A DNA stretch of 7,738 bases from Balneolaceae bacterium (GTDB taxonomy: Bacteria > Bacteroidota > Rhodothermia > Balneolales > Balneolaceae): contig SKZL01000215.1 in NCBI GenBank assembly GCA_007127395.1, positions 1 through 7,738 on the forward strand, read 5' to 3'. How positions within the stretch are numbered: position 1 is the first letter of the stretch; every line of letters begins with the position of its first letter. Positions 1-5,791 of this stretch are shown here, one piece after another. Position numbers and translations under genes: made by a program. The notes beneath the pieces were generated by a model. The model was not told the origin of the DNA. It worked only from the letters and a program-made list of their open reading frames with translations, and searched no databases.

Positions 1-1
1 A

Positions 2-1228
2 AAATTTGCATGGATGGGCTCATTTATTGGATTCGTGGCAACTGCAATTATGTTCTATTACAGTGTTGTTGCCGGCTGGTGTGCATACTATCTGATTGAA
101 TCCATATTTAATGTGCTTCCACAAAGTGTTGAAGAGGCAGATCTTGTCTGGACCGGCTTTCAAAGTTCCATGATGCCCTCTGTTTTTCACGGGATCATGA
201 TCTTTCTGGGTGGGCTCATCATTCTAAGGGGAGTTAAAAGTATTGAAAGAATTAATAAGATTCTGATACCTTCTCTCTTGTTAGTTCTGTTGATATCCCT
301 GGTGAAGGCAATCACTTTGCCGGGAAGCGGAGCAGGAATTACCTACCTCTTTACGCCTGATTGGGCCACATTGAAACAACCGGGGCTTTGGCTGGAAGCT
401 CTGACACAAAATGCATGGGATACAGGTGCTGCCTGGGGGCTTATCCTAACCTACGGTGCGTATATGCGCATGAAAGATGACATCACAATCAGTGCTTTTC
501 AAACAGGAATAGGAAACAATATTGTTTCACTGGTAGCCGCGATAATTATCTTTTCAACTGTATTCGGTATTCTGGGTTCACATATGACCAATGGCGAGAT
601 ACTTGATGTGATGAAAAGTTCGGGTCCGGCATCTACCGGGCTTACCTTTATGTGGATGCCACAACTTTTTAATGAGATGGCCGGAGGCAAAATCTTTGCT
701 ATCCTCTTCTTTTTAGGCCTTACTTTTGCAGCATTCAGTTCTCTGATCTCTATGATTGAGTTGGCTACGAAAGTATTTGTGGATATGGGAATCACCAGAA
801 AAAAAGCTACGATAGCAGTCTGTATCGCTGGATTTTTATTCGGGTTGCCATCTGCTATCTCACTTGATATTTTTGCCAATCAGGATTTTGTATGGGGAGT
901 GGGATTGATGGTGTCAGGAGGGTTGATCTCCTTTGCTGTTATTACTTATGGCGCAGATAAATTCAGAAAGACTCTTGTGAATACGGAAGAGAGTAAGGTA
1001 AATCTTGGCAGGTGGTGGACATTCATCATAAAGTATGTCATACCGGTGGAAGTGATTACTCTCTTGGTATGGTGGATTTGGCTGAGCGCTACAAGTTTTG
1101 CTCCGGATACCTGGTACAATCCGCTGAGCCCGTTCTCCGTGGCAACGGTATTGCTTCAATGGGGTGTGGTGATGGGCTTACTTAAATATTACAACAGTAA
1201 AATTGTGGCCAAGACGATTATCAATTAA
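2..1228 (+). CDS. Sodium-dependent symporter of the SNF (neurotransmitter:sodium symporter) family, 5'-truncated by the window
   Basis: This is the C-terminal part of an inner-membrane Na+-coupled importer, probably of amino acids or similar small molecules; the substrate cannot be read. The frame is open to the left edge (codons for K-F-A-W precede the first ATG at 14), so the true start lies outside the window. Numbering from that Met, residues 5-32 (FYYSVVAGW) match transmembrane helix 3 of LeuT, so helices 1-2 with the first sodium-site half are missing. About ten hydrophobic segments remain. By eye, 134-150 (AWDTGAAWGLILTYGAY) is the unwound helix 6 and 238-248 (AAFSSLISMIE) is helix 8, with S242/S243 at the LeuT Na2 ligand positions T354/S355. 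D136 falls where LeuT has the Na1 ligand T254. The gene converges on the PH-domain gene, with 58 bp between the two stop codons. Family is secure; substrate is unknown. Confidence 0.94.
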   Translation, partial: KFAWMGSFIGFVATAIMFYYSVVAGWCAYYLIESIFNVLPQSVEEADLVWTGFQSSMMPSVFHGIMIFLGGLIILRGVKSIERINKILIPSLLLVLLISLVKAITLPGSGAGITYLFTPDWATLKQPGLWLEALTQNAWDTGAAWGLILTYGAYMRMKDDITISAFQTGIGNNIVSLVAAIIIFSTVFGILGSHMTNGEILDVMKSSGPASTGLTFMWMPQLFNEMAGGKIFAILFFLGLTFAAFSSLISMIELATKVFVDMGITRKKATIAVCIAGFLFGLPSAISLDIFANQDFVWGVGLMVSGGLISFAVITYGADKFRKTLVNTEESKVNLGRWWTFIIKYVIPVEVITLLVWWIWLSATSFAPDTWYNPLSPFSVATVLLQWGVVMGLLKYYNSKIVAKTIIN

Positions 1229-1240
1229 TTGTTTAAGCTG

Positions 1241-1269
1241 CCGGAAGAGTAGGTCCTTAAAATTTCCGG
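1241..1269. terminator. Weak inverted repeat between convergent genes, possible two-way terminator
   Basis: CCGGAA (1241-1246) and TTCCGG (1264-1269) can pair as a 6-bp stem around a 17-nt loop. A second TCTTGCCGG at 1272-1280 offers an alternative pairing with CCGGAAGA. It sits between the stop codons of the two convergent genes, where a shared terminator would be expected. Neither strand shows a clear T-run after the stem, so this is only a positional guess. Confidence 0.22.
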
Positions 1270-1286
1270 ATTCTTGCCGGTCCAAT

Positions 1287-1853
1287 TCAATTGATCTTTT
1301 GTTCGATCTTTTGAAGGGTTTTATGGATTTCCTGTAACAGTGGCAAAATTTGATGATCTTCGGCAGAATCAGTTACAGTCGTAGTTGATTGCGAAGTTGT
1401 AGATGATTTATCAGTTATCACATCACGCTGATCAAGTACCATTTCACGAAACTTTCTGGCATCCTGAATACCGGTTAAAGACATATCTGCCATGCCTTGC
1501 ATACTCTGGCCTGCTGTTTCAATTTGCAGATAACTTAAACCAAAATATCTGAGGACTGGTCCTTCTTTAAACGTCAGATCCTGAATTTTATCTAAAGGTA
1601 TGGTTCTTTCTGTCTGGAACCAGATGCCTTTTTTGAAATGCAATGCCCTTGTGGTAAGCTCACAGTATAGATTATCAAAATATCGGTTTACATAAGCCCG
1701 GCCAAGTATGAGCCAGAAGGGTAAGAGTACCAAGCCAACAACTGTCAGAACAAGTACTAAAGATGTTCCGGCAATCGTGTAGGTTTTAAGCCTTGGATCA
1801 AACTTTGCCTGAATGATCTGTTCTGCTTTTCGATTTGTAACTTTCTGTTCCAT
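1287..1853 (-). CDS. Membrane-anchored bacterial PH-domain protein (YdbS/bPH2-like)
   Basis: A 188-residue protein of the bacterial PH family (bPH2, formerly DUF304). Residues about 24-50 form a long hydrophobic stretch (one long helix or a tight hairpin) that anchors it in the inner membrane. Residues 62-146 carry the PH-like fold, recognisable from the LTTRALHFKKGIW and ERTIPLDKIQDL blocks followed by RYFGLSYLQIETAG. The tail is unlike the core family: a Ser/Thr-rich linker (about 149-163) leads to an amphipathic, probably coiled-coil end (166-188, QEIHKTLQKIEQKIN). I chose the ATG at 1853. An in-frame TTG at 1865 would add only four residues and has no well-placed ribosome site. It is the last gene of the minus-strand run, 85 bp after msrB. 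The biochemical role of this family is poorly known; some members occur in pairs, but only one copy is visible here. Confidence 0.85.
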   Translation of the reverse strand: MEQKVTNRKAEQIIQAKFDPRLKTYTIAGTSLVLVLTVVGLVLLPFWLILGRAYVNRYFDNLYCELTTRALHFKKGIWFQTERTIPLDKIQDLTFKEGPVLRYFGLSYLQIETAGQSMQGMADMSLTGIQDARKFREMVLDQRDVITDKSSTTSQSTTTVTDSAEDHQILPLLQEIHKTLQKIEQKIN

Positions 1854-1874
1854 GATAGTGACCAATTCTCAAGG

Positions 1875-1892
1875 TTTATCATGGATGATAAA
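1875..1892. promoter_or_regulatory. Perfect 8-bp dyad upstream of the PH-domain gene
   Basis: TTTATCAT-GG-ATGATAAA is a perfect inverted repeat with a 2-nt centre, lying 22-39 bases before the ATG at 1853 in the msrB-PH gap. A smaller repeat (GACTA 1912-1916 / TAGTC 1924-1928) lies nearby. It could be an operator or an RNA hairpin. There is no T-run after it, so it is not a standard terminator. The AT-rich sequence makes a chance origin possible. Confidence 0.3.
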
Positions 1893-1938
1893 GATTTCCT
1901 TCTCAATATTCGACTATTAAAATTAGTCTGATCAACTT

Positions 1939-2508
1939 CTATTTGTCCTTTTCAGCACTATCTTTGTCAATAAAATGAAGCGCTGCCGAGTTCATGCAGT
2001 ATCTCAGGCCTGTTGGTTCAGGTCCGTCATCGAATACATGGCCAATATGAGATTCGCATCGGCTGCATACAATTTCCGTACGCACCATAAACATACTGCG
2101 ATCTTCCCTCTCCAGTACAGCATCTTCCCGGATGGGTGCCCAGTAACTTGGCCAACCACTTCGGCTGTTATATTTAGTTTCTGAGTGAAACAGCGGATTT
2201 CCGCAACCTTTGCAGAGGTATAACCCTTCTTCATAATGACTGTTATATTTGTTGATGAATGGTATTTCAGTCCCTTCTCTGCGAAGTACTCTATACTCTT
2301 CAGAAGAAAGGCGCTTCTTCCACTCTTCATCCGATCTAACTACTTTTTCACTATTTGATGTATCTGACATAGCTTGCTGGTATGTAATCCGGGTTAAAAA
2401 ATGAATATGATCTTCAGTCGTGATGTCTCTGTTTTGGCCGTGAGACTGACACGAAACACAAAATAGTAGTACAAATAGTGTAATTTGAACCGCTTTATTA
2501 ATCTTCAT
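1939..2508 (-). CDS. msrB: Peptide-methionine (R)-S-oxide reductase MsrB, predicted lipoprotein
   Basis: This enzyme reduces the R-epimer of methionine sulfoxide in oxidised proteins. The 189-residue product starts with a charged stretch, a hydrophobic core (about 8-16) and a lipobox-like FCVSC, making C20 the likely lipidated residue and placing the enzyme outside the cytoplasm. A linker of about 40 residues precedes the SelR/MsrB domain (about 58-181). Two zinc-binding pairs are visible, C99/C102 (CKGCG) and C148/C151 (CSRC), then GHVFDDGP and the catalytic C171 in RYCMNSAALHF. S117 in NSRSGWPSY occupies the place where many MsrBs carry the resolving cysteine. After processing, no cysteine remains that is not lipidated, zinc-binding or catalytic, so regeneration must use an external reductant. 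No msrA or thioredoxin-like partner lies beside it. It follows the small membrane gene after 70 bp on the same strand. Confidence 0.95.
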   Translation of the reverse strand: MKINKAVQITLFVLLFCVSCQSHGQNRDITTEDHIHFLTRITYQQAMSDTSNSEKVVRSDEEWKKRLSSEEYRVLRREGTEIPFINKYNSHYEEGLYLCKGCGNPLFHSETKYNSRSGWPSYWAPIREDAVLEREDRSMFMVRTEIVCSRCESHIGHVFDDGPEPTGLRYCMNSAALHFIDKDSAEKDK

Positions 2509-2578
2509 ATAGTTCTATTTTTCAGCAGAAACATTTATGGCACTTCAGCCATTCCTCTAACAGATTATTAATGCTGAT

Positions 2579-2908
2579 TCAGGGTATTTTATTGTCTTTG
2601 TAGTAAACAATAGCTGCAGCTACCCAGATAAATAACCAGAATAGTGAAGTGATATAAAACTGGCCAAAAAGTAGGATGGATACATTCAGGAAATAGAGAA
2701 GATGATAGATCCAAAGAGGTGCAACATTGTGCTTTTCTTTGGTGATAGCTCTCATGTCAATTCTGAAAAACGAGGAAGAACGGGCTAAAACCATCAATCC
2801 TGTATAGATATAGAGAACGTATTCTAACAAGGTCGTTTCGTGGAAAACAACGATCAAAATAACGAGAGTGGCCAATAAGTCAATAATAATATGCTTAAGC
2901 CACGACAT
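2579..2908 (-). CDS. Small four-helix membrane protein of unknown function
   Basis: I do not recognise this 109-residue protein. Hydrophobic segments at about 6-23, 27-43, 66-82 and 84-103 suggest four membrane helices in two hairpins. They are joined by a charged loop (about 43-64, containing RSSSFFRIDMRAITKEKH), and the C-terminus is short and polar (YYKDNKIP). There is no signal peptide, no cysteine and no obvious catalytic motif. The ATG at 2908 is the first in frame; no clear ribosome site precedes it, as for most genes here. It lies 57 bp after the cold-shock gene on the same strand, separated by a strong 29-nt palindrome, and 70 bp before msrB. Codon and base composition resemble the neighbours. 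It is likely a real gene because it fills its slot without overlap and has a coherent membrane topology. Confidence 0.75.
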   Translation of the reverse strand: MSWLKHIIIDLLATLVILIVVFHETTLLEYVLYIYTGLMVLARSSSFFRIDMRAITKEKHNVAPLWIYHLLYFLNVSILLFGQFYITSLFWLFIWVAAAIVYYKDNKIP

Positions 2909-2929
2909 ACAAATTTGTGTAAGGTGAGG

Positions 2930-2958
2930 ATATCAGGTATTCCGGGAATACCTGATAT
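2930..2958. other. 29-nt perfect palindrome (14-bp arms) right after the cold-shock gene
   Basis: ATATCAGGTATTCC (2930-2943), a single G at 2944, and GGAATACCTGATAT (2945-2958) form a perfect inverted repeat. It starts 6 bases after the cold-shock stop codon and ends 21 bases before the ATG of the membrane protein. As RNA it makes a stable hairpin with a small loop. Neither strand has a T-run after it (minus strand continues TCCTCACC), so it is not a classical intrinsic terminator. A 3'-end stabiliser, processing site or protein-binding dyad are all possible. Confidence 0.8.
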
Positions 2959-2964
2959 AATTAC

Positions 2965-3177
2965 TTAAGGAATCAAAATGACTTCTTTTGCCTGCAACCC
3001 CTTTTCACCGTCGGCGAGCGTAAACTCTACCTTGTCACCTTCGGTAAGTTTACGAAAGCCATCGCTTTGTATTTCCGAATAGTGTACAAACACATCTTCA
3101 CCGCCTTCACGAGTGATGAATCCATACCCTTTACCATTATGAAACCACTTAACAGTTCCTACTTCACGGTCTTCCAT
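2965..3177 (-). CDS. Cold-shock domain protein (CspA family)
   Basis: A 70-residue single-domain cold-shock protein that binds single-stranded RNA and DNA and melts mRNA secondary structure in the cytoplasm. The whole length is the five-strand OB fold. VGTVKWF at 6-12, RNP1 KGYGFI at 16-21 and RNP2 VFVHY at 29-33 carry the aromatic nucleic-acid-binding face. The second half is GDKVEF, then the acidic-basic turn [11 protein letters not shown]. Its length is typical of the family (about 66-70). I chose the ATG at 3177 because it places VGTVKWF at the usual distance from the N-terminus; an in-frame ATG at 3222 would add an unusual 15 residues and lies inside a leader hairpin. The roughly 210-bp gap upstream holds a structured leader, as expected for this gene type. 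RNP1 and RNP2 are intact. Which member of the family it is cannot be told. Confidence 0.95.
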   Translation of the reverse strand: MEDREVGTVKWFHNGKGYGFITREGGEDVFVHYSEIQSDGFRKLTEGDKVEFTLADGEKGLQAKEVILIP

Positions 3178-3199
3178 ATTAAAAATCCCAACTAAGTTC

Positions 3200-3254
3200 C
3201 CATTGATAGTTAAAAACAGCATGACTTTCTTTAAAAAGTCATCACCATCAATGG
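3200..3254 (-). promoter_or_regulatory. Structured 5' leader of the cold-shock gene: two nested 8-bp helices
   Basis: Reading the minus strand, CCATTGAT (3254-3247) pairs with ATCAATGG (3207-3200). Inside it, ATGACTTT (3242-3235) pairs with AAAGTCAT (3228-3221) around the 6-nt loop TTAAAG. Both helices are perfect 8-bp matches. The structure ends 23 bases before the cold-shock ATG. A run of five T's (3216-3212) follows the inner hairpin by four bases, so the inner part alone resembles a weak terminator or attenuator. Cold-shock genes often use leader structure to sense temperature; whether this one does is inference. Confidence 0.5.
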
Positions 3255-3285
3255 CTAAGATACTCCCTACAATTTATTTAAGCAA
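3255..3285 (-). promoter_or_regulatory. Candidate promoter of the cold-shock gene (Bacteroidota-type)
   Basis: On the minus strand, TTG (3285-3283) is followed after 20 bases by TATCTTAG (3262-3255), one mismatch from the Bacteroidota -7 element TAnnTTTG. Transcription would start near 3248-3250, giving a leader of about 70 nt, although the outermost bases of the leader's outer helix would then be at or before the start. The region is AT-rich, so the match may be chance. Confidence 0.25.
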
Positions 3286-3338
3286 TAAAGTTTGTAAAAT
3301 CATGGTAAATAATTGATATGCAGAAGGATAAAATTATT

Positions 3339-3392
3339 ATTAATGCCGTATAGCACAATTTAAGGAGTACATATTCTACTTTTCGCATTAAT
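3339..3392 (-). terminator. Long-loop inverted repeat spanning the TonB-receptor stop codon
   Basis: On the minus strand ATTAATGC (3392-3385), which includes the receptor's stop codon, pairs perfectly with GCATTAAT (3346-3339) across a 38-nt loop. A short AGTA/TACT helix lies within the loop. The 3' arm is followed by an AT-rich stretch with one TTTT. It could mark the 3' end of the receptor mRNA, but the stem is AT-rich and the loop long. Confidence 0.2.
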
Positions 3393-5418
3393 TGATATTT
3401 AATCTAATTCCGGCTCTGAAATGACGGTCAGCGCCTGGTTCGAAAAATCTGCCTCCAAACGCATTTATTGAAACAGATGTATTATATCGAACATTGAAGA
3501 TATTGTTGATAGAGATAAAGGGGTATATACTCCATTTTTCATATGATAATCCGGAAAAGCTATATCTGGTATTGAAAAGCAGGTATGAATCATTGCGGGT
3601 TGTGTTCATGCTGTCAACAAAATAGCTTCCGACCCTTTCTAATTCAGTAGACAAACCGTGTGATCTGTGATTTAAGGAGAGAACGGCAGCTGCCCGATTG
3701 GTTGCTACTCCGGGCACTTTATTTCCATCAAATTGGCCATCTCTGAATGCAGCGTCTAACCATGTGTACATCAGTTCCATTGAGATAAATGGTGCAGGTG
3801 TTGCTCTAAGGTGAAATTCTACCCCATAGTGTCTTGTATCACCTTCATTCTGATAAAGAGTGGGGCCACCATCAAACTCTTCAAACGGGATGATGAGGTC
3901 TCTGATATTCAGGTTGAATAGTGCAATTTCATACTCAACCGAAGAGTTTGTGGTTGTCCCACGAAGGCCGGTTTCAAAACCGATCGTTTTTTCCGGCTTC
4001 AGATCCGGATTGAAGCCGGTTCCTCCACCGGGCCGGTTTTTGAATTCAGTTGTTGTGGGTGACTCAAATGTAGTACTGAAATTTGCAAAAATTCGAAGGT
4101 TACTAAACCGGTAGTTGATTCCTGCACTTGGATTCATAGAGTAAAATGAGCGACCGGATGCATTATCATCAAGGAAGTCATCCACTGAAAAATACATTCG
4201 ATCGGCTCTCAAACCTGTGTTTAATGTCAAGCTATTGAACTGAACAGCAGCTTGTGCAAACAGTGCCTGATTGCTGACAAAATCTGTCTGATCAATAGTG
4301 AGATTACCCGGCCTTCCCTGATCATTGACTCTTTGTTGGCGTTCATCTCTTTGCCATTTTAACTCTGTACCTATTTGCAGGTCAATGGGTAAAGTTTGAA
4401 AATCAAAAGCAGCTCTTGTACCCCCGGCAAGCCTGTCTACACTGATAAATCCAAAGGGCAGCGGATTTGACAGATCCCTATATGTGCCATGTGTTGAAAG
4501 TGAGAAGATGCCAGAATTTCTTGATTGAATAAAATTAGCTGACAGCATCATTTGCTGAAAATCTTTTCCGGCATTAGCATTTGCAAAGGCCGGCCATGCC
4601 ATTGACGGATTTTCAGCCGCGTTCTCTTTTGAAAGTGATCCGGGATGTTCTCCTTTAGGCATTCCTGAGTATGCGAACCTTGTTTCCAGGGTAGATCGGT
4701 TCCCAAGATCAAATCCGGCAGATAAACCACCTCTGATTAATTGGGAGGCACTGTGATCCCGATATCCATCTGATTCAGAATATGATCCATAGGCCTGAAG
4801 CCTGACACCATTAACAAGATCATGCCAGCGGATTTCGTGTTTCATTGTGCTGTAAGATCCGCCATAGCTTCGTATAGAAAGAGAGGGGGAGTCAACAGAT
4901 GGCCTGGTTCGCATATAAAGAACACCACCGCTGCTATTGCCCCAAAAGGTAGCGGATGGGCCCCTGAGAACTTCCAGAGATTGGACCATTGCAGGGTCAA
5001 CCATATTCATGATCGTTTGGCCGTCTGCAACAGTAAGAGGGATATCATCCATTACAACAGTAATACCTCTCACCCCAAAAGGGCTTCTCCATCCCATTCC
5101 ACGAATCGTCATTCTTTCACCTAAAGCATGATTTTCGCGATTACTTACCCAAATACCCGGCAGAGAGAACGTAAGTTCATTCATCGTTTCAGCAGGCCTG
5201 GCTGTCATGTCAAATGATGATCTGTTCAGCGTACTTACAGATAGAGGAGCTTGTCCAATGGTGATCGATGACTGGGTAGCCTCGACACGTATTTCATCCA
5301 GATCAACCTTCACGGTGTCAGGATCTGCGGATTGTGCGGAAACAACGGAAACAAGGAGAAAAAGTGAAAAGAATAGCGTTAAAACTTTCTTTTGTTGAAT
5401 TCGTATTGTAATGTTCAT
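3388..5418 (-). CDS. TonB-dependent outer-membrane receptor (siderophore/FecA-like)
   Basis: A 676-residue outer-membrane gated channel for a scarce ligand such as a ferric chelate, cobalamin or other compound, energised by TonB-ExbB-ExbD. Residues 1-28 are a signal peptide (cleavage after VVSA). VDLDEIRVEA (38-47) looks like the TonB box. The plug spans about 50-172 and shows the expected blocks: LPGIWVS, MTIRGMGWR, VVMDDIPL and SLEVLRGPSATFWGNSSGGVLYMRT (split here as SLEVLRGPSATFWG then NSSGGVLYMRT). The barrel fills 178-676, with NPDLKPEKTIGFETGLRG and a late FEPGADRHFRAGIRL block, common in siderophore-type receptors. There is no N-terminal carboxypeptidase-like domain and no SusD partner, arguing against glycan uptake. 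The ATG at 5418 is needed for the signal peptide. It is divergent from the DUF2752 gene across only 31 bp, which holds a dyad. Ligand unknown. Confidence 0.93.
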   Translation of the reverse strand: MNITIRIQQKKVLTLFFSLFLLVSVVSAQSADPDTVKVDLDEIRVEATQSSITIGQAPLSVSTLNRSSFDMTARPAETMNELTFSLPGIWVSNRENHALGERMTIRGMGWRSPFGVRGITVVMDDIPLTVADGQTIMNMVDPAMVQSLEVLRGPSATFWGNSSGGVLYMRTRPSVDSPSLSIRSYGGSYSTMKHEIRWHDLVNGVRLQAYGSYSESDGYRDHSASQLIRGGLSAGFDLGNRSTLETRFAYSGMPKGEHPGSLSKENAAENPSMAWPAFANANAGKDFQQMMLSANFIQSRNSGIFSLSTHGTYRDLSNPLPFGFISVDRLAGGTRAAFDFQTLPIDLQIGTELKWQRDERQQRVNDQGRPGNLTIDQTDFVSNQALFAQAAVQFNSLTLNTGLRADRMYFSVDDFLDDNASGRSFYSMNPSAGINYRFSNLRIFANFSTTFESPTTTEFKNRPGGGTGFNPDLKPEKTIGFETGLRGTTTNSSVEYEIALFNLNIRDLIIPFEEFDGGPTLYQNEGDTRHYGVEFHLRATPAPFISMELMYTWLDAAFRDGQFDGNKVPGVATNRAAAVLSLNHRSHGLSTELERVGSYFVDSMNTTRNDSYLLFNTRYSFSGLSYEKWSIYPFISINNIFNVRYNTSVSINAFGGRFFEPGADRHFRAGIRLNIN

Positions 5419-5436
5419 GAGCTAAGTATAGGTTTA
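5406..5436 (+). promoter_or_regulatory. Candidate promoter of the DUF2752-TM2-HD operon
   Basis: TTG (5406-5408) followed after 20 bases by TAGGTTTA (5429-5436) is one mismatch from the Bacteroidota TAnnTTTG element at plausible spacing. It would start transcription close to 5443, leaving a very short leader, and its upstream element lies inside the first codons of the divergent receptor gene. The -7 element overlaps the dyad at 5432-5448. AT-rich sequence makes chance matches common. Confidence 0.25.
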
Positions 5437-5448
5437 ATTACATTAAAC
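5432..5448. promoter_or_regulatory. Dyad in the divergent gap, candidate shared operator
   Basis: GTTTAAT (5432-5438), TAC, ATTAAAC (5442-5448) is a perfect 7-3-7 inverted repeat, extendable to TA/TA if one G is bulged. It fills most of the 31-bp gap between the divergent starts at 5418 and 5450, where any bound protein would affect both promoters. Size and AT-richness resemble a dimeric regulator site (Fur or CRP class in shape only); it does not match a Fur box closely. Confidence 0.4.
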
Positions 5449-5449
5449 T

Positions 5450-5791
5450 ATGGAATCTGATTTCAGGAGAATTAATAAATTGATCAGGAAATACTTTTTT
5501 TTACATTTTGAGTGGATTGTTCTGATGACCGGTCTATTGTTGATGATTTTTTTAGATCCATTTAGTCAGGCTGAATCCATATGTCCGGCCAAACGCCTGA
5601 ATTTGCAATTTTGTCCCGGTTGTGGTCTGGGGAGATCGATTTCACTACTTTTCAGAGGTGAATTTGTTACCTCAGTACAGACACATCCGGCTGGTATTCT
5701 GGCCGCAATGATTATTCCAGCCCGAATAGGCAAAATCTTTTACCGTAACCACAAACTTAAAATAACAGATAAATATGAAAAAGATATTTGA
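5450..5791 (+). CDS. DUF2752 family small membrane protein
   Basis: A 113-residue protein of the DUF2752 family, whose function is unknown. The family signature is clear: C45-P-A-K, then FCPGCGLGRS (C55 and C58), then LFRGEF and a HPAGI block before the second hydrophobic segment. Membrane segments lie at about 22-37 and 78-95, so the three cysteines sit in the loop between them; a metal- or redox-related role is possible but unproven. The C-terminus is basic. The ATG at 5450 is the only sensible start ahead of the first membrane segment, though it is only 31 bp from the divergent receptor gene. The gene overlaps the TM2 gene by 17 bases, so the two are probably translationally coupled. DUF2752 and TM2 genes are often neighbours in Bacteroidota as far as I recall, which supports the pair as a unit. 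Confidence 0.88.
   Translation: MESDFRRINKLIRKYFFLHFEWIVLMTGLLLMIFLDPFSQAESICPAKRLNLQFCPGCGLGRSISLLFRGEFVTSVQTHPAGILAAMIIPARIGKIFYRNHKLKITDKYEKDI

Noticed and set aside
499..1159. Minus-strand open frames inside the SNF transporter gene
   Set aside because: They are shadows of a clearly coding frame and show no recognisable domain.
1854..1865. TTG start four codons upstream for the PH-domain gene
   Set aside because: It has no properly spaced ribosome site and adds no family-conserved residues. The ATG at 1853 is simpler.
1975..2330. Open frames on both strands overlapping msrB
   Set aside because: They have no domain content and lie within a strongly conserved MsrB reading frame.
2535..2552. 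Five-codon mini-ORF (MAEVP) within a small ATGGC/GCCAT hairpin upstream of msrB
   Set aside because: It is too short to judge and is explained by the hairpin's own symmetry. There is no run of regulatory codons typical of an attenuator peptide.
3178..3222. Longer 85-residue form of the cold-shock protein starting at 3222
   Set aside because: It would add 15 residues not seen in typical family members, and its ATG lies in an arm of the leader hairpin. The ATG at 3177 gives the canonical N-terminus.
3860..5398. Several open frames overlapping the TonB-receptor gene
   Set aside because: All are antisense or out-of-frame to a full-length receptor, with compositions expected of shadow frames.
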